10,379 bases of DNA, taken from an uncultured Eubacteriales bacterium (GTDB lineage: Bacteria > Bacillota > Clostridia > Peptostreptococcales > Anaerovoracaceae). Positions 1 to 6,381 of the stretch are shown here, one piece after another. The number at the start of each line of letters is the position of its first letter. The stretch's first letter is position 1. The translations under genes and the position numbers were made by a program. The stretch is taken from contig CADBQT010000235.1 of the NCBI GenBank assembly GCA_902796875.1, forward strand, positions 1-10,379. Reading direction: 5' to 3'. The notes under the pieces are model-generated. The model saw only the letters and a list, made by a program, of their open reading frames with translations. It made no database searches and was not told the DNA's origin.

Positions 1-660
1 CGCATCTCCGGTCAGGCCGAAGCGGGTGTTGACCTCGCCGATGGCGTCCCCGGCAGTCTGGAAGTCCGTGGGGATGGTCTCGGCGATCCGCTTGACCTGC
101 TCCTGCATCTCGGCCAGCTGGTCCCCGGTGGCCCCTGTCTTGATGGCCACGGTATCCATCGCCGCATCGACCTCTTGCCATGCTGCCACGGAGGCAGCGC
201 CAAGGCCTACGATCGGGAGGGTCACGCCCTTGGTCATGGCGTCGCCCACGCTGGACATCTTGTTCCCGACGTCCTTGACCTTCTCCCCCACTGCCGCCAG
301 TTGCTGCGCGCCCACTGACCCAAACTCTTTGTATTGATCCTCCAGCTTTTTCAGCTTCTGCTCCGTGTCGATGATCTCCCGCTGGAGGGCGTCCCACTCT
401 TCATCCGAGAGAGAGTCTTTGCTGACGGCCTTCAGCTGGGTCAGCCGGTCCTTGGTGGCGTCGATGGCGCCGGTCAGGTTCTTCTGCTTCTGGACCAGCA
501 GTTCCGTGTTGCCGGGGTCCAGCTTCAGGAGCTTGTTGATGTCCTTCAGGTTGCGCTGGGTGGTGCTCAGCTGCCCGTCCACACCTTTCAGAGCCTTCTG
601 CAGTTTTGTGGTATCGCCGCCGATCTCAATGGTGATGCCGGCGATCCGTTTGCTTGCCAC
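1..660 (-). CDS. Phage tail tape measure protein, N-terminal part (runs off left edge)
   Basis: Sets tail length and is threaded through the tail tube; usually the largest phage gene. The frame is open for 220 codons from a GTG at 660 to the window edge, so the C-terminal part is missing. Residues 8-60 match the conserved start of clostridial tape measure proteins (ITIEIGGDTTKLQKAL, then NKLLKLDPGNTELL). Residues 60-125 are charged and heptad-like, probably coiled coil. A short hydrophobic patch (about 144-160, GVTLPIVGLGAASV) precedes the TP901/PhageMin-type region (DAAMDTVAIKTGATGDQL and onward). The GTG start is chosen because GAGGTGAT lies just upstream and the protein then begins VASKRIAGI, where relatives have MAKRIAGI. 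It begins 9 bases after the stop of the frameshifted chaperone extension, the standard order chaperone then tape measure. Family call is confident; total length is unknown. Confidence 0.93.
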   Translation of the reverse strand, partial: MASKRIAGITIEIGGDTTKLQKALKGVDGQLSTTQRNLKDINKLLKLDPGNTELLVQKQKNLTGAIDATKDRLTQLKAVSKDSLSDEEWDALQREIIDTEQKLKKLEDQYKEFGSVGAQQLAAVGEKVKDVGNKMSSVGDAMTKGVTLPIVGLGAASVAAWQEVDAAMDTVAIKTGATGDQLAEMQEQVKRIAETIPTDFQTAGDAIGEVNTRFGLTGDA

Positions 661-669
661 GGGATCACC

Positions 670-1193
670 TCACAGTCTGTCCATATCCTCCTGGGTGGCC
701 AGGTAGGGATAGGATTGGTTGTCGTTGTGCTGCTCGGTGAGCAGGTCGATCACTTCCCCGTATTCCAAAAGATCCAGGTCGGCCACGGTCAGACCGGCCT
801 GGATCGCACGGAGGGTAAACAGGGCAGTATTCCAGGGGCGGTCTACTGCCCTTCCGGGTTTTTTGGCTCAGAGGTTGTGACCTTTTCGCCGTCATAGACC
901 TTCCGGATGTCACCGACGGCGTCGATCAGGGCGCTGCGTTCAAAGCCATCCAGCCAGTCCAAATAGTTGTCTTCGGTGAGCTTCAGCATCTCTTTGCGGA
1001 CCTTCGGCTCTGCGAACTTGGCCATGACAAATCCCATCCGCTGGAAGAGCTCGACCGCATCCGCACCGTCAAATCCTTCCTTGATCTGCATTTTCAGGGG
1101 ATCTTCGCCGAAGATCCGCTTATAGTAAACGTCTACCGACGCCATGGCCAGCATGGGGACCTCTTTGTCCCCGATCTTTACAACGCCATACAT
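670..1193 (-). CDS. Tail assembly chaperone, -1 frameshifted long form (gpGT-like)
   Basis: If ribosomes slip back one base at 864-858, translation of the 1193 gene continues past its TAG (845-843) into an overlapping frame that ends at a TGA at 672-670. The product is 174 residues: 112 from the zero frame plus 62 new ones. The extension starts PGRAVDRPWNTALF and contains AGLTVADLDLLEYGEVIDLL and NDNQSYPYLATQEDMDRL, the typical pattern of the T part of these chaperones (a W..PLF-like start, a LDLL..G.v.Dll stretch and a C-terminal YPYLATQED-like tail). This frame has no ATG/GTG start with a ribosome binding site of its own, so frameshifting is its expected route of expression. The T domain is known to recruit the tail tube protein in lambda. 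Confidence 0.85.
821..864 (-). promoter_or_regulatory. Programmed -1 ribosomal frameshift signal
   Basis: Read on the minus strand, the zero-frame codons cca aaa aac give the canonical heptamer A_AAA_AAC (864-858). After a 5-nt spacer (857-853) comes a perfect 9-bp inverted repeat, AGGGCAGTA (852-844) and TACTGCCCT (829-821), with a 14-nt loop. The zero-frame TAG overlaps the 3' end of the first stem arm. Heptamer, spacing and stem all fit known -1 frameshift sites, and the -1 frame is open into the chaperone T extension. Confidence 0.9.
843..1193 (-). CDS. Tail assembly chaperone, short form (lambda gpG-like)
   Basis: A 116-residue acidic/basic mixed protein expected to coat the tape measure protein during tail assembly and not remain in the virion. 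It begins MYGVVKIGDKEVPM and contains a helical middle (DAVELFQRMGFVMAKFAEP). The start at 1193 follows GGAGG that overlaps the major tail protein stop codon. The identification rests on position between major tail protein and tape measure, on its size, and on the frameshift site at its 3' end that extends it into a second frame. The last codons (aaa aac ccg gaa ggg cag tag) contain the slippery sequence. In lambda the equivalent gpG and gpGT are made in an unequal ratio; the same arrangement is inferred here. Confidence 0.85.
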   Translation of the reverse strand: MYGVVKIGDKEVPMLAMASVDVYYKRIFGEDPLKMQIKEGFDGADAVELFQRMGFVMAKFAEPKVRKEMLKLTEDNYLDWLDGFERSALIDAVGDIRKVYDGEKVTTSEPKNPEGQ

Positions 1194-1207
1194 AAGTCAG
1201 GCCCTCC

Positions 1208-1810
1208 TTACGGCGTCTGGCCGCCGGCTGCCGCCAGGGCCGCAGGCTGATAGACGCTGCTGAACCACTCGTTGTACACCGTCGCATCAGTCTCCGCGGT
1301 GGTCTTGGCCTTGGAGATGTCCTTGTCCAGACCCGCGATGTGGATAGAGGAGGAGGAAATCGTCGTGGTCTGGGTCTGGGGCTCGACGGTCCCCTCGGTG
1401 GTCTGACCGCCAGTCTGGGGGCGGGTGGCTGTGCAGTTATAGAGGACGTGGCGCGTGGCCTTGACATCCCCCTCCACCTGGAAAAGCAGGGCGAAGTGGA
1501 CCGCTTGGGCGCTGATGTCCTCCAGCATGACTCCCTTGTCGTCCGAAAGAGCGCCCAGGACATCCTTTTCAAAATCCTCGGGGATCATGGCCAGTTCCAG
1601 ATCGCCACTGTAGCCAGTGTTGGACACGCCGACCCAATACTCGACGTTGTCAGCGTAAAAAGGCTTGTTCTCTCCCTGAGGGTCCAGGGCCAGACTCCTG
1701 GCGCCGGGGAGGGGCTTGGGTTCGCCGTAAGTGGCGGTGTTGTCCGCCGCGATGGTGGCGATGGCGTAATGTACATTCTTCAGACCGTAACGGATTTTGT
1801 TCTTAGTCAT
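1208..1810 (-). CDS. Major tail (tube) protein, phi13/TP901-1-like
   Basis: A 200-residue protein that should polymerise into the tail tube. It begins MTKNKIRYGLKNVHYA, the typical N-terminus of this group, followed by GARSLALDPQGENKPFYADN and a VEYWVGVSNTGYSGDLEL segment that matches the conserved tube-protein core. A middle segment (about 85-125, ISAQAVHFALLFQVEGD then RHVLYNC) also fits. The region 125-155 is Thr/Gln/Ser rich, a likely flexible loop or hairpin, and the C-terminus is Ala rich (QPAALAAAGGQTP). An AAGGA-type ribosome binding site overlaps the end of the upstream tail terminator gene. The position directly before the chaperone and tape measure genes supports the call. Confidence 0.9.
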   Translation of the reverse strand: MTKNKIRYGLKNVHYAIATIAADNTATYGEPKPLPGARSLALDPQGENKPFYADNVEYWVGVSNTGYSGDLELAMIPEDFEKDVLGALSDDKGVMLEDISAQAVHFALLFQVEGDVKATRHVLYNCTATRPQTGGQTTEGTVEPQTQTTTISSSSIHIAGLDKDISKAKTTAETDATVYNEWFSSVYQPAALAAAGGQTP

Positions 1811-1825
1811 TTTCTTCCATCCTTT

Positions 1826-2158
1826 CTAAATGATTCCGATGGTATAGGTCGTCTGCCAAATATTCAGGTTCGGCAGATATTCCTTTTTGATTCTGAAAGA
1901 AAGGTCCTCACCTGTCAGTGCCGCTGAGACCTGGGCCTCTGTCAGCTCAGATTCCACATCGGTGTATAGTCGGACCTCGACTCTATGGATCGTGAAATAA
2001 TTGATTCCATCCGCAAAGAACGGGATCGGCGTCCAGTCGAACTCCAGGAAGGGGAGCGGCAGTTCCTCCACCTTCGACCGCTCAATGTAGTCAGGATGGA
2101 CCTGGTCGTAGTAGATCCCGGTGCTGTCCATCAACGCCCGGAAGCCGGCTTTGTCCAT
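1826..2158 (-). CDS. Tail terminator / tail completion protein
   Basis: A 110-residue protein probably forming the ring that caps the growing tail tube and joins it to the neck. No catalytic motif is expected or seen. The core alternates aromatic and beta-prone stretches (FADGINYFTIHRVEVRLYTD, then LSFRIKKEYLPNLNIWQTTY) that resemble the minor-tail/terminator proteins of clostridial phages, which also end in a W.TTY.-like strand. AAAGGAG at the 3' end of the upstream gene (its GGA AAG GAG TGA end) serves as ribosome binding site. Order gp10-like, then this gene, then major tail protein is standard for siphoviruses. The call relies as much on position as on sequence. Confidence 0.72.
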   Translation of the reverse strand: MDKAGFRALMDSTGIYYDQVHPDYIERSKVEELPLPFLEFDWTPIPFFADGINYFTIHRVEVRLYTDVESELTEAQVSAALTGEDLSFRIKKEYLPNLNIWQTTYTIGII

Positions 2159-2164
2159 ACGGTC

Positions 2165-2542
2165 TCACTCCTTTCCCATTTCGTCGGTCAGTGCCTTCAC
2201 AAAGATTTCCTGGACTTCATCGTCGCCGGTGATATGCGGATGGGCAGGGGCAGGGTGCGGGCCGCCGTGCCCGTGCTGGAGCAGATGTGTCAGGCCTGGC
2301 TTTCTTTTGTTGTAGACGGTTCGCTGATAATCTCGGCTGTTGTCCACTTCGACCCGAGATGTCCATCCCTTCCGGTATTCTCCGGTGCGGTAAGGGGAAG
2401 CCGCCTTGGTGCGTTTGACGACCTCTTTGGCTGTGGCATCTGTTGCAGCTCTGATGTCCGCGAATGTTGCCTGGGCGAATTCGTCCAGAGCGGCCCTCGC
2501 CACCCTCTGTACACCATCAATGTTAACTGTGATTTCCGGCAT
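2165..2542 (-). CDS. HK97 gp10-like neck/tail-component protein
   Basis: A 125-residue protein of the HK97 gp10 family, a head-tail joining component. An N-terminal helical half (RAALDEFAQATFADIRAATD) leads to AKEVVKRTKAASPYRTGEYRKGW, the P..TG..R.gw motif typical of the family, then a beta-rich YQRTVYNKRKPGLTHLLQHGH with the conserved H-L-L-x-x-G-H, and a HPHI followed by acidic residues. The segment HGHGGPHPAPAHPHI is unusually His/Pro rich but in the place where family members carry a glycine-rich loop and a PHI motif. It overlaps the head-closure gene by 20 bases and has only a weak ribosome binding site (aggcggtgg), suggesting translational coupling. Confidence 0.85.
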   Translation of the reverse strand: MPEITVNIDGVQRVARAALDEFAQATFADIRAATDATAKEVVKRTKAASPYRTGEYRKGWTSRVEVDNSRDYQRTVYNKRKPGLTHLLQHGHGGPHPAPAHPHITGDDEVQEIFVKALTDEMGKE

Positions 2543-2861
2543 AACGCACCACCGCCTTCTTCAGGGACAGCAGCCAGGAAACAGGTTTTGTATCCTTCCG
2601 GTCCTTTTGGACGACCTCATACTGGTCGCCGGCGATCACGAAAAGATCCCCCCGGTCAACGGCGGATTCATAAGGCACCAAAATCGCCATTTCCAGCTCT
2701 GTGCCGGCGATATAGGCATCCCAGAAACGACGCTCTCCCACTGTGGCCTCCCGGAAATGGATCACGTCCTGTTTGGCCGCGCCGATCTTCCGGTCCTGGA
2801 CAGCGTAAGACGTTCCCCAGCCGTCCGAAAACGTGAGGTATTCGCCTTTAGTTCGCAGCAT
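2523..2861 (-). CDS. Phage head closure / head-tail adaptor protein (SPP1 gp16-like)
   Basis: A 112-residue protein expected to seal the capsid portal after packaging. The start at 2861 (MLRTKGEYLTFSDGWG) lies within the last codons of the connector gene, with GGAGGCGATG upstream. An in-frame upstream extension reaching 3032 is Arg/Pro rich and lies wholly inside the connector gene, so it is rejected. Features of the family seen here: a RRFWDAYIAGTELEMAILVP segment, then RGDLFVIAGDQYEVVQKDRK, the dG..y.i..v..d pattern of adaptor proteins, and a final beta strand WLLSLKKAVV. The neighbours (connector before, gp10-like after) fix the function more strongly than the sequence alone. Confidence 0.78.
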   Translation of the reverse strand: MLRTKGEYLTFSDGWGTSYAVQDRKIGAAKQDVIHFREATVGERRFWDAYIAGTELEMAILVPYESAVDRGDLFVIAGDQYEVVQKDRKDTKPVSWLLSLKKAVVRYAGNHS

Positions 2862-3156
2862 ACTGCATCGCCTCCACGTAGTCCTCCACCTCTTTGCTGA
2901 TCCGGCCTGCCCGGATCTCCTGGGCGAAATCAGACAGGAAGGTGGAGGCGGCGCCGCTCTCCGCCCGCAGCACATACTCGCAAAGAAGCCCGGAAAAGGC
3001 TGTGCCCGGCTCGCAGGTCGCGGCCGGGTCACAGTATTTCTGGATCAGAGCGATCCCGTCATTGATTTCGTTTTCCAGTCTCTCCTTGGTTGCCGTGTCC
3101 AGGGCATAGGTGATGTGCAGATTTGCCTTCACCATATCAAGTACGGTACCGCTCAT
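2848..3156 (-). CDS. Head-tail connector protein (HK97 gp6-like)
   Basis: A 102-residue, mostly helical protein that should form the ring below the portal. It begins MSGTVLDMVKANLHI, followed by a helix ERLENEINDGIALIQKYCD and a C-terminal helical pair ending ISKEVEDYVEAMQYAAN. Short helical proteins with a VK..L.i start and a second helix carrying I..Y.c directly after the capsid gene are typical gp6-like adaptors. The ribosome binding site is AAGGAGG, 18 bases downstream of the capsid stop. Its last 14 bases overlap the next gene's start. No membrane segment or enzyme motif is visible. Confidence 0.8.
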   Translation of the reverse strand: MSGTVLDMVKANLHITYALDTATKERLENEINDGIALIQKYCDPAATCEPGTAFSGLLCEYVLRAESGAASTFLSDFAQEIRAGRISKEVEDYVEAMQYAAN

Positions 3157-3173
3157 CTCCCGGCCTCCTTAAC

Positions 3174-4376
3174 TCACGCCTGCTCTTTGGTCTTGACCGT
3201 GCCCTTGACCTTGACGGGCAGGGCGGGGGCCTCCACGCCGGAGATGTCCAGCACTGCAAAGCTGGTGTTGTCGATGGGCTGGCCATAGCCGTACACACGG
3301 GTGGTGTAGACACGGTTGTCGTCCAGGAACTGGGCGGAATCATCAAACTCGATGATACCGGAGGTGCCGCCGTTGATGGCCGCGAAGTAATTCCGGGCAA
3401 TACCGACCACGGCCTGCCCCTCGGTAAGCATGGAGGACTGGACCACCCGGGTTGGATAGCTGTTGTTGATCAGGTCGAAGACGCCGGTGCCAAAGACCAC
3501 GGTGTTCTGGATCCGGCGGATCTTCTTGATGTAGTCGGTGGGGTTGACCACCAGCAGCACTTCGGGGACAGTGCGGTCATCGCCATTGGAGTCCTTGGCC
3601 AGAGTGGCGATCACATTGGTATAATCCTCGTCGAAGTTTGTGATGGCCACTGCCGTCTTGGCGGAATACTTGTTGTTGGACTTGGTGGAGATGTCCATGG
3701 TCATACCAGCGAACTGTTTGTCGCCGTCGCCCAGCAGGACCGTCCGCTCCAGGCCGAAGGCGGTGGACTCGGACAGGATGATGCGGATGTACTGATCCAC
3801 CCAGGCGGGGGCGAAGGTGAAGTTGAACTTGACGAAATCCTTGGGAATGATGAAGTAAGCGGTATACTTCGCGGCGGTGACATCGACACTCTTGATCTGG
3901 CCGCTGAGTTCCGTGGTGATGGCGGAGCCGACAGCACCCCAGCTGCCCAGCTTGCTGGCCATTTGGACGGCGTTCATCACCAGCTTCACCGCGCCGGCAG
4001 CGTCCTGGATGTTGATGGCGTTCAGCAGAGGATGCTCCTTCCGCATATCCTCGATCACCCGGTCGATGATGGTGACGGGCATGGCGGTGGTCAGGTCGGT
4101 AATGGCCTGCTTGGAGCCGTCCTTCACGGCGCCGATAAACTTCTGGTACCACTCGGTCTCTTCGCTGGTCAGAGCGCGAAGCCCCCGGGTCTGGAGGACA
4201 GCCATATCGGAGACGTCCTTGTACTGCTCGAACTCCGCCTCGATGCCCTCCATCACGGAAGTCTGCATCTCCTGAAGGGCGGAAGTCGCGGCCTCCACGT
4301 CGTTGTTCTGGAGAGCGTCAGACATACGCTGCATGATTTCTGCGTTCTTTTGCATGATCAAGTCCTTGTTCTTCAT
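3174..4376 (-). CDS. Major capsid protein, HK97 fold
   Basis: A 400-residue capsid subunit. Residues 1-60 are a helical, charged delta/scaffold-like domain (KNAEIMQRMSDALQNND, then IEAEFEQYKDV). The switch to the mature protein is probably near residues 63-73 (TRGLRALTSEE), where relatives of this group are cut by the prohead protease. The remainder carries HK97-fold landmarks: P..I.drV.e, a long beta/helix spine, and the P-loop/A-domain region around VLLVVNPTDYIKKI and TRVVQSSMLTEGQAVVGIA. The C-terminus is VKVKGTVKTKEQA. AAAGGAG, formed by the last codons of the protease gene, is its ribosome binding site, 9 bases from the ATG. It lies between protease and connector, as expected. Confidence 0.95.
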   Translation of the reverse strand: MKNKDLIMQKNAEIMQRMSDALQNNDVEAATSALQEMQTSVMEGIEAEFEQYKDVSDMAVLQTRGLRALTSEETEWYQKFIGAVKDGSKQAITDLTTAMPVTIIDRVIEDMRKEHPLLNAINIQDAAGAVKLVMNAVQMASKLGSWGAVGSAITTELSGQIKSVDVTAAKYTAYFIIPKDFVKFNFTFAPAWVDQYIRIILSESTAFGLERTVLLGDGDKQFAGMTMDISTKSNNKYSAKTAVAITNFDEDYTNVIATLAKDSNGDDRTVPEVLLVVNPTDYIKKIRRIQNTVVFGTGVFDLINNSYPTRVVQSSMLTEGQAVVGIARNYFAAINGGTSGIIEFDDSAQFLDDNRVYTTRVYGYGQPIDNTSFAVLDISGVEAPALPVKVKGTVKTKEQA

Positions 4377-4380
4377 TGGG

Positions 4381-5145
4381 TCATTCTCCTTTCATCGCTC
4401 TGGTGAGCGTGTCTTTAATGGTCGATACGTACTCGGGCTCCTGAGGGGGAGCGGGGGCGGGTTCGGATAGGCTCTGGAGCATCAGCTTGATCTCGGCCAG
4501 CTGTGCAACGGCGGGGCCGGCAGGCTTTTTCTGATCGACAGTCTCCAGGGACTCTGCCTCGTAGGTGTCCAGCACATCGCAAAAGCCGTAACGCAGGCAG
4601 TCCTCCGGGGTGAGCGTTGTTTCCTTCACCATCATCTCCCGGATCTGCTCCTCCGTGGCATTTTTGGCACGGTGGCTGTACAGCTTCAGACTGGCCTCTG
4701 CCAGGGCGTCCAGTTCATTGGCCAGGTTGCGGAAATCATCGGCATTGCCGGCGCCGGTTGCCCAGGGGCGGTGCAGGAACATGGTGGTCCCCAGTCCCAT
4801 GTGGATCTCGCTGCAGGCCATGGCAATGGTCATAGCGATGCTGTAGGCGTACCCATCAATATAACCGATGATGCTGGTCCCGTCCTGGGCCTTCTGCCGG
4901 AGCAGGTTATAGATGGCGGTGCCTTCGCCTACCTCGCCGCCTCGGCTGTTGATGTGGACTTCGATGGTCTCCCCGGCGGGGATCTCCTGCAGCCAGTCCC
5001 GGATGTACTTGGCAGAGGTCTCACTCTCGTCGTACTGCCAGGTTTCCCAGTTGAATTGGCCTTTCGCGGCAATGTCGTCGTAGAAAAACAGCTGATGGAC
5101 CTTGCCGCCGGCCTCCAGCTGTTTGGCTTCCCTTCGGAATTTCAT
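4381..5145 (-). CDS. ClpP-like prohead (head maturation) protease, S14 family
   Basis: A 254-residue serine protease expected to trim the capsid delta domain inside the prohead. The start at 5145 overlaps the portal stop as ATGA and has AGGAGG just upstream; an in-frame extension to 5214 would overlap the portal and is rejected. Landmarks: VHINSRGGEVGEGTAIYN (63-80), the glycine-rich oxyanion region; DGYAYSIAMTIAM, where Ser102 is the probable nucleophile; and TMFLHRPW, where His125 is the probable base. The third acid probably lies beyond residue 140 and I cannot place it with confidence. The last 60 residues are Pro/Glu rich (PAPAPPQEPEY), a linker-like tail absent from cellular ClpP. Position between portal and capsid is diagnostic. 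Confidence 0.94.
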   Translation of the reverse strand: MKFRREAKQLEAGGKVHQLFFYDDIAAKGQFNWETWQYDESETSAKYIRDWLQEIPAGETIEVHINSRGGEVGEGTAIYNLLRQKAQDGTSIIGYIDGYAYSIAMTIAMACSEIHMGLGTTMFLHRPWATGAGNADDFRNLANELDALAEASLKLYSHRAKNATEEQIREMMVKETTLTPEDCLRYGFCDVLDTYEAESLETVDQKKPAGPAVAQLAEIKLMLQSLSEPAPAPPQEPEYVSTIKDTLTRAMKGE

Positions 5146-6365
5146 TCCGTTCCTCCTTCCTCGGGGGGATCCACCCCGCTGTAGTTTTTGGTCATCACGT
5201 ATTCCCGGCTCCAAGGCTGGCCGATCTCCGGTTCACCGATCCGCTTGCGGATCTCATCCACGTTGAGCACCGACGCCGCCCGCAGCTTGTCCACTGCCTC
5301 TGCCACGTCGAAGGGCTCAATGTGCTGTACCGTCGAAGTGTCGATCGCGATGTAGTTCCCGCGCAGGACTTCCGTGCCATTGCGCTTCCGGTTGATCTCC
5401 CGCTCCATCATCTTGGCCAGCGGATCGACGCTGAAGGTCAGAAAATTCTTCGTGAGCTCTCTGACGTCAGCAATGTCCCCCTTCAGGAGAGCGGGCGGGA
5501 TCTGAAGGGCACAGGCCACTTTCTCGTAGATCTCATCCGTCAAGTCGGTAATGTCCTTGACGTCGCTGGTGGACTTCTTCGAGGCGTCCGAACTTCGGGA
5601 ATTGTACTCAAACCCGCTCCAGAGAGTCATGACGGCGTTGGGGCTCTTGAAATAGTTGGCAAACTGTTTGTTCACCATCTCGTTGTAGACGTCGTTGAAG
5701 GTCCTGGGCGTCCCGTCCTCCTTGGTGCCGTAGTTTTTGGACACGGCGTTGCCGTCAATGTTCAGGATCCCGCGTTCTCCGCCGCCCTTGTAGAATTTCT
5801 GCACCGCCGCCTGGATCAGCTCGGTATACTCCTGATTAAGCTGTTCCAGCAGGCTGGCGATATTCTTGTTGGACAGGCGGAAGAAAAGAACGTCAGATGC
5901 CCGGAAGGTTTTCCGGAACGTAAAGGGGGTCCCGCCATCCGCGCAGACCGTCACATTGGAAAACGTGTCCTCATACACCGCATAGCGATTATGGGTATAG
6001 CTGTCCGCAATGAGCAGGTCGCCGGTGCCGGTTTCCACCACCAGACACTCGTTCTTGTAGATCAGGGTCCAGACGAGTTTCTGCAGGAACTGGCTGGCGT
6101 TCTCGTTGGCGTTCGGCTGGTAGTTCCAGAGATAATACTCCCCGGCCCAGACCTCTTTTTTGTTCAGGAAGGTCCGGAACTCGCACTTGCTCAACGCATA
6201 CGCAATGATATTGATCCCTGAGTGCAGAGCCAGGTCGTAAATGGCCAGGCGGTTCCATTTCTCCCGGTCGATGAAATCCTTGATGTCTTCGGATCGGACT
6301 TCGTAGCTGTTGCCTCCCAGCAGCTTGCCCTGGATGTACCGCCAGAAGTCACTCCACACAGACAA
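5142..6365 (-). CDS. Phage portal protein, HK97 family
   Basis: A 407-residue protein forming the dodecameric portal through which DNA enters and leaves the head. Seen: an N-terminal WSDFWRYIQGKLLGG, then ALHSGINIIAYALSKCEF (the family's conserved a..a...ia..v....), YYLWNYQPNANENASQFLQK (the L...PN...t...f motif), IYKNEC, and a C-terminal IYEKVACALQIPPALLKGD with NFLTFSVDPLAKMMEREINRK (the P..llg....n....f....l.P....ie.e.n motif). The start is TTG at 6365, six bases after AGGAGGTGA; the nearby ATG at 6372 is in another frame and meets a stop after seven codons. The Shine-Dalgarno includes the terL stop (TAGGAGGTGA), implying coupled translation. Confidence 0.95.
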   Translation of the reverse strand: MSVWSDFWRYIQGKLLGGNSYEVRSEDIKDFIDREKWNRLAIYDLALHSGINIIAYALSKCEFRTFLNKKEVWAGEYYLWNYQPNANENASQFLQKLVWTLIYKNECLVVETGTGDLLIADSYTHNRYAVYEDTFSNVTVCADGGTPFTFRKTFRASDVLFFRLSNKNIASLLEQLNQEYTELIQAAVQKFYKGGGERGILNIDGNAVSKNYGTKEDGTPRTFNDVYNEMVNKQFANYFKSPNAVMTLWSGFEYNSRSSDASKKSTSDVKDITDLTDEIYEKVACALQIPPALLKGDIADVRELTKNFLTFSVDPLAKMMEREINRKRNGTEVLRGNYIAIDTSTVQHIEPFDVAEAVDKLRAASVLNVDEIRKRIGEPEIGQPWSREYVMTKNYSGVDPPEEGGTE

Positions 6366-6381
6366 ATTGCATCACCTCCTA
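6366..6381 (-). promoter_or_regulatory. Ribosome binding site that decides the TTG start of the portal gene
   Basis: On the minus strand TAGGAGGTGA combines the large terminase stop codon with a near-perfect anti-16S match. It lies six bases before a TTG that opens the full portal frame. The only ATG between them (6372) is out of frame and terminates after seven codons, so TTG is the supported start. Confidence 0.8.

Noticed and set aside
1985..2836. 283-codon plus-strand frame across the neck genes
   Set aside because: It crosses three short minus-strand genes that have proper order, ribosome binding sites and family features.
2862..3032. In-frame upstream extension of the head-closure gene
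   Set aside because: It lies inside the connector gene and is Arg/Pro/Cys rich, typical of a wrong frame; ATG 2861 has a good binding site.
3123..4406. 427-codon open frame on the plus strand opposite the capsid gene
   Set aside because: It is an antisense shadow of a well-supported major capsid gene; its Gly/Asp/His/Val-rich composition is typical of such reverse reads.
5322..6221. 299-codon open frame on the plus strand opposite the portal gene
   Set aside because: It mirrors the portal coding sequence; no independent start signal or family resemblance.
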